From Flavobacteriaceae bacterium TMED220 (GTDB taxonomy: Bacteria; Bacteroidota; Bacteroidia; Flavobacteriales; Flavobacteriaceae), in the NCBI GenBank assembly GCA_002169155.2, contig NHJR02000029.1:1-5483 (forward strand): a stretch of 5,483 bases of DNA, in the 5' to 3' direction. Below the pieces are notes generated by a model. It searched no databases. It saw nothing but the letters and a program-made list of their open reading frames with translations, and had not been told where the DNA came from. The translations under genes and the position numbers were made by a program. This document shows, piece by piece, positions 1 through 5,442 of the stretch (position 1 is its first letter; every line of letters begins with the position of its first letter).

Positions 1-312
1 GAAAAAATTAAATATTTAAAATATAAATGGGTTTTTAAGTTTTTAAAATCAGATTATAGAATTGAAAATTTAAAAATTAAATTTGAGGATTATATTAAAA
101 AAAATAAAAATCTAAAATGGAAAGTTTCAAAGGATATTTTTGATAGAGAAAATACTTTTTTAATAATTCATTTAAATCAAAATATTACAATTAAAACCAT
201 GCAGAGAGTACTGTTGGATATTAATTTTGATAGTCTTCCAAATAATTTTGTACTTTTGAAATCCGATTATTTAAAAATGCAATTAAACAAAACCATTGAC
301 ATTACAAACTAA
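1..312 (+). CDS. C-terminal fragment of an upstream protein, possibly the PorW/SprE-type TPR lipoprotein
   Basis: The first reading frame is open from the window edge to a TAA at 310-312 and gives 103 residues, so this is the 3' end of a gene that starts outside the window. The fragment is rich in Lys, Asn, Ile and Phe and has no signal peptide, clear membrane helix or recognisable catalytic motif. Its last part alternates short hydrophobic strands (FLIIHL, NFVLLKSDY) with polar turns, like a small alpha/beta C-terminal domain. In flavobacteria the gene before the bactofilin and ATP synthase cluster is often a TPR lipoprotein of the gliding/type IX secretion system (PorW/SprE), whose C-terminus has a similar strand pattern. 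That identity rests on position and a loose resemblance, because no TPR repeats are visible in the fragment. The stop lies 12 bases before the bactofilin start, so co-transcription is plausible. Confidence 0.6.
   Translation, partial: EKIKYLKYKWVFKFLKSDYRIENLKIKFEDYIKKNKNLKWKVSKDIFDRENTFLIIHLNQNITIKTMQRVLLDINFDSLPNNFVLLKSDYLKMQLNKTIDITN
226..258 (+). promoter_or_regulatory. Weak candidate Bacteroidota promoter for the bactofilin block, inside the upstream gene
   Basis: TACTTTTG at 251-258 fits the Bacteroidota -7 consensus TAnnTTTG. A TTG at 227-229 lies 21 bases upstream, within the range reported for the -33 element of flavobacterial promoters. A second -7 match, TAATTTTG, sits directly before it at 243-250. 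Transcription would start around 264-266 and leave a leader of about 60 bases before the bactofilin ATG. The site lies in coding sequence of an AT-rich gene, where such matches arise by chance, so confidence is low. Confidence 0.22.
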
Positions 313-324
313 AATTAATTTAAG

Positions 325-705
325 ATGAAATACAACGAAGCTAATGGGCAACCCAATAGAATTGAAAAAGGCACAAAGATCACAGGTGAGATTCAATCTG
401 AATCTGATTTTAGAATCGATGGCATATTAGAAGGTTCTATCTCTACTTCAGGCAAAGTAGTAATTGGAAAAGAAGGTAAGATAAATGGTAAAGTCATTTG
501 TAAAAATGCTGATTTTGAAGGTGTATTTTCCGGTAATTTAGAGGTAAAAGAGACATTAACCCTAAAGTCTTCTAGCAAAACTGAAGGGGATGTGATTATT
601 TCTAAGCTAATTGTTGACGCTGGAGCTTTTTTTAATGCAAAATGTTCTATGAAATTGACATCCGATGTGAAATCTATCTCTGACAACCGTGAAAAGATTG
701 CCTAA
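325..705 (+). CDS. Bactofilin (polymer-forming cytoskeletal protein)
   Basis: The 126-residue product is a small bactofilin (PF04519 type), a protein that polymerises without nucleotide into beta-helical filaments, usually at the inner face of the cell membrane. The core spans about residues 14-112. It starts with the hallmark GTKITGEI and DFRIDGILEGSI segments and continues with short strands broken by glycines (VVIGKEGKINGKV, GVFSGNLEV, EGDVIISKLIVDAGAFF). It ends at the typical CSM near residue 108. The tails are short and polar, as usual for the family. The ATG at 325 follows the upstream stop by 12 bases and has no clear Shine-Dalgarno sequence, which is normal in Bacteroidota. The 3' end overlaps the AtpZ-like gene by 17 bases, which suggests translational coupling and one transcript. 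Bactofilins act in cell shape, stalk growth or protein localisation in other bacteria; the role here is unknown. The family assignment is firm. Confidence 0.93.
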   Translation: MKYNEANGQPNRIEKGTKITGEIQSESDFRIDGILEGSISTSGKVVIGKEGKINGKVICKNADFEGVFSGNLEVKETLTLKSSSKTEGDVIISKLIVDAGAFFNAKCSMKLTSDVKSISDNREKIA

Positions 706-895
706 GAAGTGGCTTATATTTTCTTCACTTTTTATTCAAATTGCCGTCATAATTAATTTGATGATATGGGTTGGAAAGTATTTAGATTTTAAATTCAGTT
801 CAGATAATCTTTTTACTTTAATTTTTTCTTCAACTGGAATTATCTTAATAATTTTATTAATTATTATTCAAACAAAAAGACTTGATGATAATTAA
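689..895 (+). CDS. atpZ: AtpZ/AtpI-like FoF1 ATP synthase accessory membrane protein
   Basis: This 68-residue protein has two membrane helices, at about residues 10-31 and 41-62. The conserved GKYLDFKF-type turn of the AtpZ family (PF09527, usual pattern G-x-x-L-D-x-K-F) lies at residues 29-36. Basic residues before helix 1 (KRLPKK) suggest that the N-terminus faces the cytoplasm. AtpZ and AtpI proteins are encoded ahead of atpB in many bacteria and have been linked to c-ring assembly and to Mg2+/Ca2+ supply. No ATG can serve as start: an in-frame stop lies at 668-670 and the first in-frame ATG is inside helix 1. GTG at 689 is chosen. TTG at 698 would give a 65-residue product starting MPKKW, also a common beginning in this family. 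The gene overlaps the bactofilin (17 bases) and the next gene (11 bases). Confidence 0.85.
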   Translation: MKRLPKKWLIFSSLFIQIAVIINLMIWVGKYLDFKFSSDNLFTLIFSSTGIILIILLIIIQTKRLDDN

Positions 896-1277
896 AAAAA
901 CAAATCTTTTTTTTTCAATCTCATTATTTTTTTTATTTTTTTTAGTTTTTTTTTTAATTCATATTTCTATTTTATCTTTTAATCAAGTTCAATTAACGAG
1001 TTCGTTCATTTTTCCATCCTATATTTTTAATTTTGTTATTTCAATTCTAGTTTTAATTATAATAACCAAACTAGGTAAATCAAAAAATTTTTATTTAGGG
1101 TTTGTTTTCATGTTTTTAAGTGGAGTTAAATTATTGATATTTTTACTAATTTTTTATCCAGTTTTTAATTATGATAATAAAATTGATATTATAGAAAAAA
1201 CATCTTTTTTAGTTCCATATTTTTTAGGGTTAATTCTTGAAATAGCATCAGTGATCCCACAGTTAAAAAAAATGTAA
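885..1277 (+). CDS. Four-helix membrane protein, DUF6168-like, ATP synthase-associated
   Basis: The 130-residue product is very hydrophobic, with four predicted membrane helices at about residues 7-30, 43-62, 69-93 and 106-125. Helix 3 contains GVKLLIFLLIFYPVF, with a Lys at its start. Size, helix spacing and position between atpZ and atpB match the uncharacterised DUF6168 proteins of flavobacterial ATP synthase loci, and the layout recalls AtpI, also a four-helix protein encoded next to atpB. A role in Fo assembly or cation handling is inferred from context only. The ATG at 885 is preferred over the adjacent in-frame TTG at 882, and either start overlaps the atpZ end. The 5' end is built from T runs (8-10 bases) encoding Phe-rich helix 1, and base composition is even more AT-rich than in the neighbouring genes. 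A real gene is likely because the frame stays open and the topology is coherent. Confidence 0.8.
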   Translation: MIIKKTNLFFSISLFFLFFLVFFLIHISILSFNQVQLTSSFIFPSYIFNFVISILVLIIITKLGKSKNFYLGFVFMFLSGVKLLIFLLIFYPVFNYDNKIDIIEKTSFLVPYFLGLILEIASVIPQLKKM

Positions 1278-1399
1278 CATGGACTAACCTAAATAAAAAT
1301 TTTAGAACAAGATTTTTTTTTATTAAATGAATTAAAAAAAGACATTTAAAATTAAATTTTATAAATCAAAATAGTACATTTGCATCGAATAAATTATTA
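1278..1399 (+). promoter_or_regulatory. atpBp: Intergenic promoter region of the core atp operon
   Basis: This 122-base spacer holds no gene and is the longest gap in the window. TACATTTG at 1375-1382 matches the Bacteroidota -7 consensus TAnnTTTG exactly, and it is followed by CA as in many flavobacterial promoters. No full TTG -33 element is present; the nearest partial match is TTA at 1352-1354, 20 bases upstream. The predicted transcription start, about 1387-1389, leaves a leader of only 11-13 bases before the atpB ATG. The rest is AT-rich, with a run of nine T at 1313-1321. The promoter would allow atpB onward to be transcribed apart from the bactofilin/atpZ block. Confidence 0.6.
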
Positions 1400-2503
1400 A
1401 TGTCAAAAACGAATTACAGCCATTTAAGTAACAAGAAATTTATTCTGATTATTTCTTTTTTTATTAGTTTTTATATTCAGGCTAATGATCTTGATAATCA
1501 AAAGGATATTTTGACAAGTAAAGAAATTCAAAAAAAAGAAATTAAAGATTATATACTTCATCATTTAAAGGATTCTCATGATTTTAGTTTATTATCATAC
1601 ACTAAAGAAAATGGTGAAAAAAAATACATTGGATTTCCTTTGCCAGTCATAATTTGGGATAAGGGCTTAAAAGTTTTCTCCTCTTCTAGGTTTAATCATG
1701 GAAAAAAAGTTGCAGTAGTAGATAATAGTTATTACGCTTTATATCATAATAAAATATATAAAACTGATGAAAAAGGAACAATTTTTTACGATGAAAACAA
1801 ACATCCAAAAAATATAAAGCCCTTAGATTTTTCTATAACCAAGGGTGTAATTTCAATATTTTTTACAGCTTTCTTAATGTTTTATATATTTAAAAACCTT
1901 GCTGATTCTTACAAAAAAAATGGTAAAATCGCATCTGGGGTTGGTCGTTTTTTTGAACCTATAATTATTTACATAAGAGATGAAATTGCAATACCAAATA
2001 TTGGAACAAAGCATTATAAAAAATACATGTCATATCTTCTAACAATTTTTTTCTTTATTTGGTTTTTGAATTTGTTGGGTTTAACCCCACTTGGAATAAA
2101 TGTTACCGGTAATATTGCTGTGACTTTTTGTCTTGCGTTAATAACGTTTATTATTACAAATTTAACTGCTAATAAAAATTATTGGAAACATATTTTTTGG
2201 ATGCCTGGAGTTCCCATTCCAATGAAAATTATTTTAGCACCAATTGAATTATTAGGTGTTTTTATTAAGCCATTTTCTCTAATGATTAGGTTATATGCAA
2301 ATATTTCTGCTGGTCATATTGTTTTAATGAGCTTAATAGCTCTTATGTTTATATTTAAAAACTGGTTAGGGTCAAGTTTATCTTTTCTCCTGGCTTTTTC
2401 AATATCAATAATTGAGATTTTAGTTGCTGTATTACAGGCATATATATTTACTGTTTTATCAGCTTTATACTTTGGATTTGCGTCTGAAGAAAATAACCAT
2501 TAA
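1400..2503 (+). CDS. atpB: F-type ATP synthase subunit a (Fo, proton channel half)
   Basis: Subunit a forms the two proton half-channels beside the c-ring. The 367-residue product is about 100 residues longer than E. coli subunit a. Residues 1-28 look like a signal peptide with possible cleavage after IQA. Residues 29-145 form a hydrophilic domain, presumably periplasmic, with a HHLKDSHDF stretch at 54-62; this extension is typical of Bacteroidota. Membrane helices follow at about 147-166, 207-228, 235-255, 270-295, 299-319 and 326-360. The essential channel arginine is Arg297 in MIRLYANISAGH, equivalent to E. coli Arg210. Asn301 and Gln346 match E. coli Asn214 and Gln252. At the positions of E. 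coli Glu219 and His245 this protein has His306 and Glu339, the reciprocal pair also found in other species. The ATG at 1400 fits the signal peptide and lies just after the predicted promoter. Confidence 0.97.
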   Translation: MSKTNYSHLSNKKFILIISFFISFYIQANDLDNQKDILTSKEIQKKEIKDYILHHLKDSHDFSLLSYTKENGEKKYIGFPLPVIIWDKGLKVFSSSRFNHGKKVAVVDNSYYALYHNKIYKTDEKGTIFYDENKHPKNIKPLDFSITKGVISIFFTAFLMFYIFKNLADSYKKNGKIASGVGRFFEPIIIYIRDEIAIPNIGTKHYKKYMSYLLTIFFFIWFLNLLGLTPLGINVTGNIAVTFCLALITFIITNLTANKNYWKHIFWMPGVPIPMKIILAPIELLGVFIKPFSLMIRLYANISAGHIVLMSLIALMFIFKNWLGSSLSFLLAFSISIIEILVAVLQAYIFTVLSALYFGFASEENNH

Positions 2504-2545
2504 ATAATGAATAATAAAAACAATGTTTAACTTAAATTTAAAAAT

Positions 2546-2737
2546 ATGGAAATCCCCGCAATCGTAGGTGCTGGTTTTGTAGTAATTGGAGTAGGAATTG
2601 GAATAGGTCAAATTGGGAAAGGAGCAATGGAAGCCATTGGTCGTCAACCTGAGGCTTATGGTAAAATTCAAACGGCTATGTTAATTGCTGCCGCTCTTGT
2701 AGAAGGTATTGGTTTTGCAGCATTATTTGCTGTATAA
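2546..2737 (+). CDS. atpE: F-type ATP synthase subunit c (Fo rotor ring)
   Basis: The 63-residue hairpin protein forms the oligomeric c-ring that turns with ion passage. Helix 1 (about 3-27) carries the glycine packing ladder Gly15-Gly17-Gly19-Gly21. The polar loop is Arg33-Gln34-Pro35, which contacts gamma and epsilon. Helix 2 (about 41-62) holds the ion-binding carboxylate Glu53 in LVEGIGF. Aligning loop and carboxylate with the Na+-binding Ilyobacter tartaricus subunit puts Ile20, Gly54 and Ala58 where Na+ enzymes have Gln, Ser and Tyr. The site therefore looks H+ specific. The length is short for the family, usually 70-90 residues, but 63-65 is common in flavobacteria. Codon use is less AT-biased than in the genes before it, as expected for the most abundant subunit. 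A 42-base spacer separates it from atpB, and a hairpin follows its stop. Confidence 0.97.
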   Translation: MEIPAIVGAGFVVIGVGIGIGQIGKGAMEAIGRQPEAYGKIQTAMLIAAALVEGIGFAALFAV

Positions 2738-2745
2738 TTTTAATT

Positions 2746-2771
2746 TTATAACCTTAGTTTTTTGGTTATAA
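2746..2771 (+). repeat. Perfect inverted repeat (hairpin) between atpE and atpF
   Basis: TTATAACC at 2746-2753 is repeated in inverted form as GGTTATAA at 2764-2771, giving an 8-bp stem with a 10-base T-rich loop. It starts 8 bases after the atpE stop and ends 22 bases before atpF. No T run follows the stem, so it does not look like an intrinsic terminator. An RNA processing or 3'-stabilising element that favours atpE message, or partial attenuation into atpF, would fit the need for many c subunits per complex. The function is inferred; only the palindrome is observed. Confidence 0.5.
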
Positions 2772-2793
2772 TCTCAAATTTTAAATTAACTAT

Positions 2794-3294
2794 ATGGAAA
2801 AATTAATTAGTGAATTTTCATTTGGACTCTTTTTTTGGCATTTACTTGTATTTGTTGGTTTAATTTTTTTATTAAAAAAGTTTGCTTGGAAGCCAATTTT
2901 AGACACTATAAACGAGAGGGAAACTTCGATTAGAGATGCTTTAAAGTCAGCAGAAAATGCACGCTCTGAAATGGAATTAGCACAGGCTGATAATAAAAAA
3001 ATTCTTAAAGAGGCATTAATTGAAAAAGAAAAAATATTAAAAGAAGCAAATGATATTAAATCTAAAACAATTAACGAATCAAAAGATATTGCAAAAATTG
3101 AAGCTGATAAAATTATAAAACAAGCTGAGAATCTTATCCAAGCTGAAAAAAATGCTGTAATAAATGATCTTAAAGATCAGGTAGCAGAATTATCAATTAA
3201 TATCGCTGAAAAGGTATTGAAAGATGAATTAAATAATAAGGCCAAACATGAAAAGTTAGTTGAAAGATTATTAAAAGAATCTAACATAAAGTAA
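2794..3294 (+). CDS. atpF: F-type ATP synthase subunit b (peripheral stator stalk)
   Basis: The 166-residue protein has one N-terminal membrane helix at about residues 9-27 (FFWHLLVFVGLIFLL). The family-typical basic and aromatic junction follows (KKFAWKPILDTINERE, residues 28-43). From about residue 40 to the end it is a long charged helix rich in Ala, Glu, Lys and Ile, the coiled-coil stalk that dimerises and reaches up to subunit delta on F1. The region around 126-148 (KDQVAELSINIAEKVLKDEL) is the conserved C-terminal part that binds delta. Length is close to E. coli b (156). The ATG at 2794 starts just before the membrane helix. The stop is fused to the next start as TAATG (3292-3296), so atpF and atpH are likely translationally coupled. 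Only one b gene is seen, so the stalk is probably a homodimer. Confidence 0.96.
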   Translation: MEKLISEFSFGLFFWHLLVFVGLIFLLKKFAWKPILDTINERETSIRDALKSAENARSEMELAQADNKKILKEALIEKEKILKEANDIKSKTINESKDIAKIEADKIIKQAENLIQAEKNAVINDLKDQVAELSINIAEKVLKDELNNKAKHEKLVERLLKESNIK

Positions 3295-3842
3295 TGAAAA
3301 ATAATAGGTCTCCAATTAGATATTCTAATGCCCTGCTTTTATATGGAATTGAAAATAATTTATCTGAAGGTATTTTAATTGAGATGCAAACTATTCTATC
3401 TACTTTAGGTGGAAGTAATAGCTTAAGAGATTTTATTACTAATCCCGTTATCTCAAAAAAGAATAAGGAAATAGCAATTTTTAAAATTTTCAATTTTAAA
3501 AATAAAGGATCTAAAGGAATTGTTAGATTATTAATTAAAAATAATAGGATTAGCCTTTTAGCCGAAGTTGCTCATAAGTTTATTGAACTTTATAATAAAT
3601 TCAAAGGTAATAAAGAGGCTGTGATAACATCTGCTACTCCATTAGAAGAAAAAATTCAATTGCAAATAGTAAAAAAAGTAAAAGAAAGTTCTTTTTCAGG
3701 GATAAAAATAATTAATAAAATTGATGAGACAATAGGTGGTGGTTATATTTTAAAAATTGGTGATATTTTATTTGATGAAAGTTTATCAAAAAAATTTGAA
3801 AAACTTAAAAGAGAACTTACTTTAAACAATTATAGTAAATAA
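3294..3842 (+). CDS. atpH: F-type ATP synthase subunit delta (OSCP-like stator)
   Basis: Subunit delta sits on top of F1 and ties the alpha N-termini to the b stalk. The 182-residue product has the N-terminal six-helix domain at about residues 5-105, starting with the conserved IRYSNALL segment and including NPVISKKNK, NRISLLAEV and IELYNKFKG. The C-terminal domain carries the family signature at 143-162 (IDETIGGGYILKIGD, then Asp161 and Ser163). Length matches E. coli delta (177). Lys and Asn are more frequent than in E. coli, as expected in an AT-rich genome. The start ATG overlaps the last base of the atpF stop, and the stop lies only 6 bases before atpA, so expression is tightly tied to both neighbours. 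Confidence 0.95.
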   Translation: MKNNRSPIRYSNALLLYGIENNLSEGILIEMQTILSTLGGSNSLRDFITNPVISKKNKEIAIFKIFNFKNKGSKGIVRLLIKNNRISLLAEVAHKFIELYNKFKGNKEAVITSATPLEEKIQLQIVKKVKESSFSGIKIINKIDETIGGGYILKIGDILFDESLSKKFEKLKRELTLNNYSK

Positions 3843-3848
3843 AAAATT

Positions 3849-5426
3849 ATGGGAGGAATTAAACCTGCTGAGGTTTCAGCAATATTAAAAAGTCAACTTT
3901 CAGGAATTGAAACAGCAGCTTCTTTAGATGAGGTAGGAACTGTTTTAGAAGTTGGTGATGGGATTTCATTAGTGTATGGATTAAATAATGTTCAATATGG
4001 TGAATTGGTTAGTTTTGATTCTGGACTACAAGGCATGGTATTAAATTTAGAGGAGGATAATGTTGGCGTTGTTCTTTTTGGTCCTTCTAGAGAAGTTAAA
4101 GAGGGAGACAAAGTTAAGCGAATGAATAAAATAGCTTCAATTAATGTTGGAGAAAAAATTGTAGGAAGAGTTGTAGATACCCTAGGGGAGCCAATTGATG
4201 GAAAAGGTAAAATCGATGGGGAAATGTTTCAAATGCCTATAGAGAGAAAAGCTCCTGGTGTTATTTTTAGGCAACCTGTAAATGAACCTTTACAGACAGG
4301 GATTAAATCTATAGATGCTATGATTCCTGTGGGTAGAGGGCAAAGAGAACTTGTGATTGGTGATAAGCAAACTGGTAAGACAACCGTTTGTATTGATACT
4401 ATTTTAAATCAAAAGGAATTCTATGATGCTGGAGAACCTGTTTATTGTATTTACGTAGCGATTGGGCAAAAGGCTTCAACTGTTGCCGCTATTGCAAAAA
4501 CTCTTGAAGAGAGGGGTGCTATGCAATACACAACTATCGTGGCTGCCAACGCTTCTGATCCTGCTCCGATGCAAGTATATGCTCCTTTTGCTGGTGCTGC
4601 AATTGGTGAATATTTTAGAGATACCGGGAGGCCTGCTTTAATCATATACGATGATTTATCCAAACAAGCTGTCGCATACAGAGAAGTTTCTCTATTACTA
4701 AGAAGGCCCCCTGGAAGAGAAGCTTATCCAGGAGACGTTTTTTATTTACACTCTAGGTTATTAGAGAGATCGGCTAAGGTTATATCAGATGATAAAATAG
4801 CTGAAGGCATGAATGATCTTCCTAAATCAATTAAAGCCATAGCTAAAGGAGGAGGATCATTAACAGCTTTGCCAATTATTGAAACTCAAGCAGGAGATGT
4901 TTCAGCTTACATCCCAACAAATGTTATATCAATTACTGATGGCCAGATTTTTCTTGACTTAGATTTATTTAATTCTGGAGTCAGACCTGCAATTAATGTT
5001 GGTATTTCTGTTTCTCGTGTTGGGGGTTCTGCTCAAATAAAATCTATGAAAAAAGTTTCAGGGACATTGAAATTAGATCAAGCTCAATACAGAGAATTAG
5101 AGGCATTTGCTAAATTTGGTTCTGATTTGGATGCTTCTACTTTGAATGTAATTGAGAAAGGTAAAAGGAATGTTGAAATTTTAAAACAATCACAAAATGA
5201 TCCATTTAAGGTTGAAGATCAGACAGCAATTATATATGCTGGTTCGAAAAATCTATTAAAAAATATTCCAGTTGATAAAATAAAGAGTTTTGAAAAAAAT
5301 TACATTGAAAAATTAAATACTAGTCACAGAAAAGTTTTAGATGAAATCAAGGCCGGTAAATTGACTGATGAAGTTATGAATACCTTAGAAAAAGTCGCGA
5401 AAGAACTTTCTGTTCAATTTGAATAA
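3849..5426 (+). CDS. atpA: F-type ATP synthase subunit alpha (F1)
   Basis: Alpha alternates with beta in the F1 hexamer; it binds nucleotide at non-catalytic sites and completes the catalytic sites of beta. The 525-residue product is near the usual length (513 in E. coli). The N-terminal beta-barrel domain covers about residues 25-95. The nucleotide-binding domain follows, with Walker A GDKQTGKT at 171-178 and Walker B LIIYDDL at 264-270. The alpha/beta signature [10 protein letters not shown] is at 380-389, followed directly by the arginine finger Arg390 (SRVGG), equivalent to E. coli Arg376. The C-terminal helical domain runs from about 395 to the end. The N-terminal helix ([14 protein letters not shown]) is the usual delta-binding segment and supports the ATG at 3849. 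This is the most conserved protein in the window and its codons are less AT-biased than those of its neighbours. No damage is seen. Confidence 0.99.
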   Translation: MGGIKPAEVSAILKSQLSGIETAASLDEVGTVLEVGDGISLVYGLNNVQYGELVSFDSGLQGMVLNLEEDNVGVVLFGPSREVKEGDKVKRMNKIASINVGEKIVGRVVDTLGEPIDGKGKIDGEMFQMPIERKAPGVIFRQPVNEPLQTGIKSIDAMIPVGRGQRELVIGDKQTGKTTVCIDTILNQKEFYDAGEPVYCIYVAIGQKASTVAAIAKTLEERGAMQYTTIVAANASDPAPMQVYAPFAGAAIGEYFRDTGRPALIIYDDLSKQAVAYREVSLLLRRPPGREAYPGDVFYLHSRLLERSAKVISDDKIAEGMNDLPKSIKAIAKGGGSLTALPIIETQAGDVSAYIPTNVISITDGQIFLDLDLFNSGVRPAINVGISVSRVGGSAQIKSMKKVSGTLKLDQAQYRELEAFAKFGSDLDASTLNVIEKGKRNVEILKQSQNDPFKVEDQTAIIYAGSKNLLKNIPVDKIKSFEKNYIEKLNTSHRKVLDEIKAGKLTDEVMNTLEKVAKELSVQFE

Positions 5427-5442
5427 TTAAATATTAGGTGTT

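Noticed and set aside
393..686. Open frame of 97 codons on the - strand opposite the bactofilin
   Set aside because: It lies wholly within a well-supported bactofilin gene, has no family motif or context, and is a shadow of the coding strand.
1289..1321. Possible terminator after the DUF6168-like gene: CTAAA/TTTAG stem followed by nine T
   Set aside because: The stem is only 5 bp with one G-C pair and lies 7 bases from the T run, so it is too weak to call an intrinsic terminator.
1313..1340. T-run/A-run imperfect palindrome in the promoter spacer
   Set aside because: It pairs only A with T and has mismatches; such structures are expected by chance in this composition.
2507..2530. Seven-codon ATG frame (MNNKNNV) in the atpB-atpE gap, considered as a leader peptide
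   Set aside because: It is very short, its composition reflects the A-rich spacer, and there is no attenuator structure next to it.
2465..2671. Open frame of 68 codons on the - strand over the atpB end and atpE start
   Set aside because: It overlaps two certain genes on the opposite strand, and its product has low-complexity composition with no recognisable domain.
3281..3493. Open frame of 70 codons on the - strand opposite atpH
   Set aside because: It is antisense to the conserved N-terminal domain of delta, with no independent support.
4451..4663. Open frame of 70 codons on the - strand inside atpA
   Set aside because: It is antisense to the conserved nucleotide-binding domain; open frames opposite such regions arise by chance.
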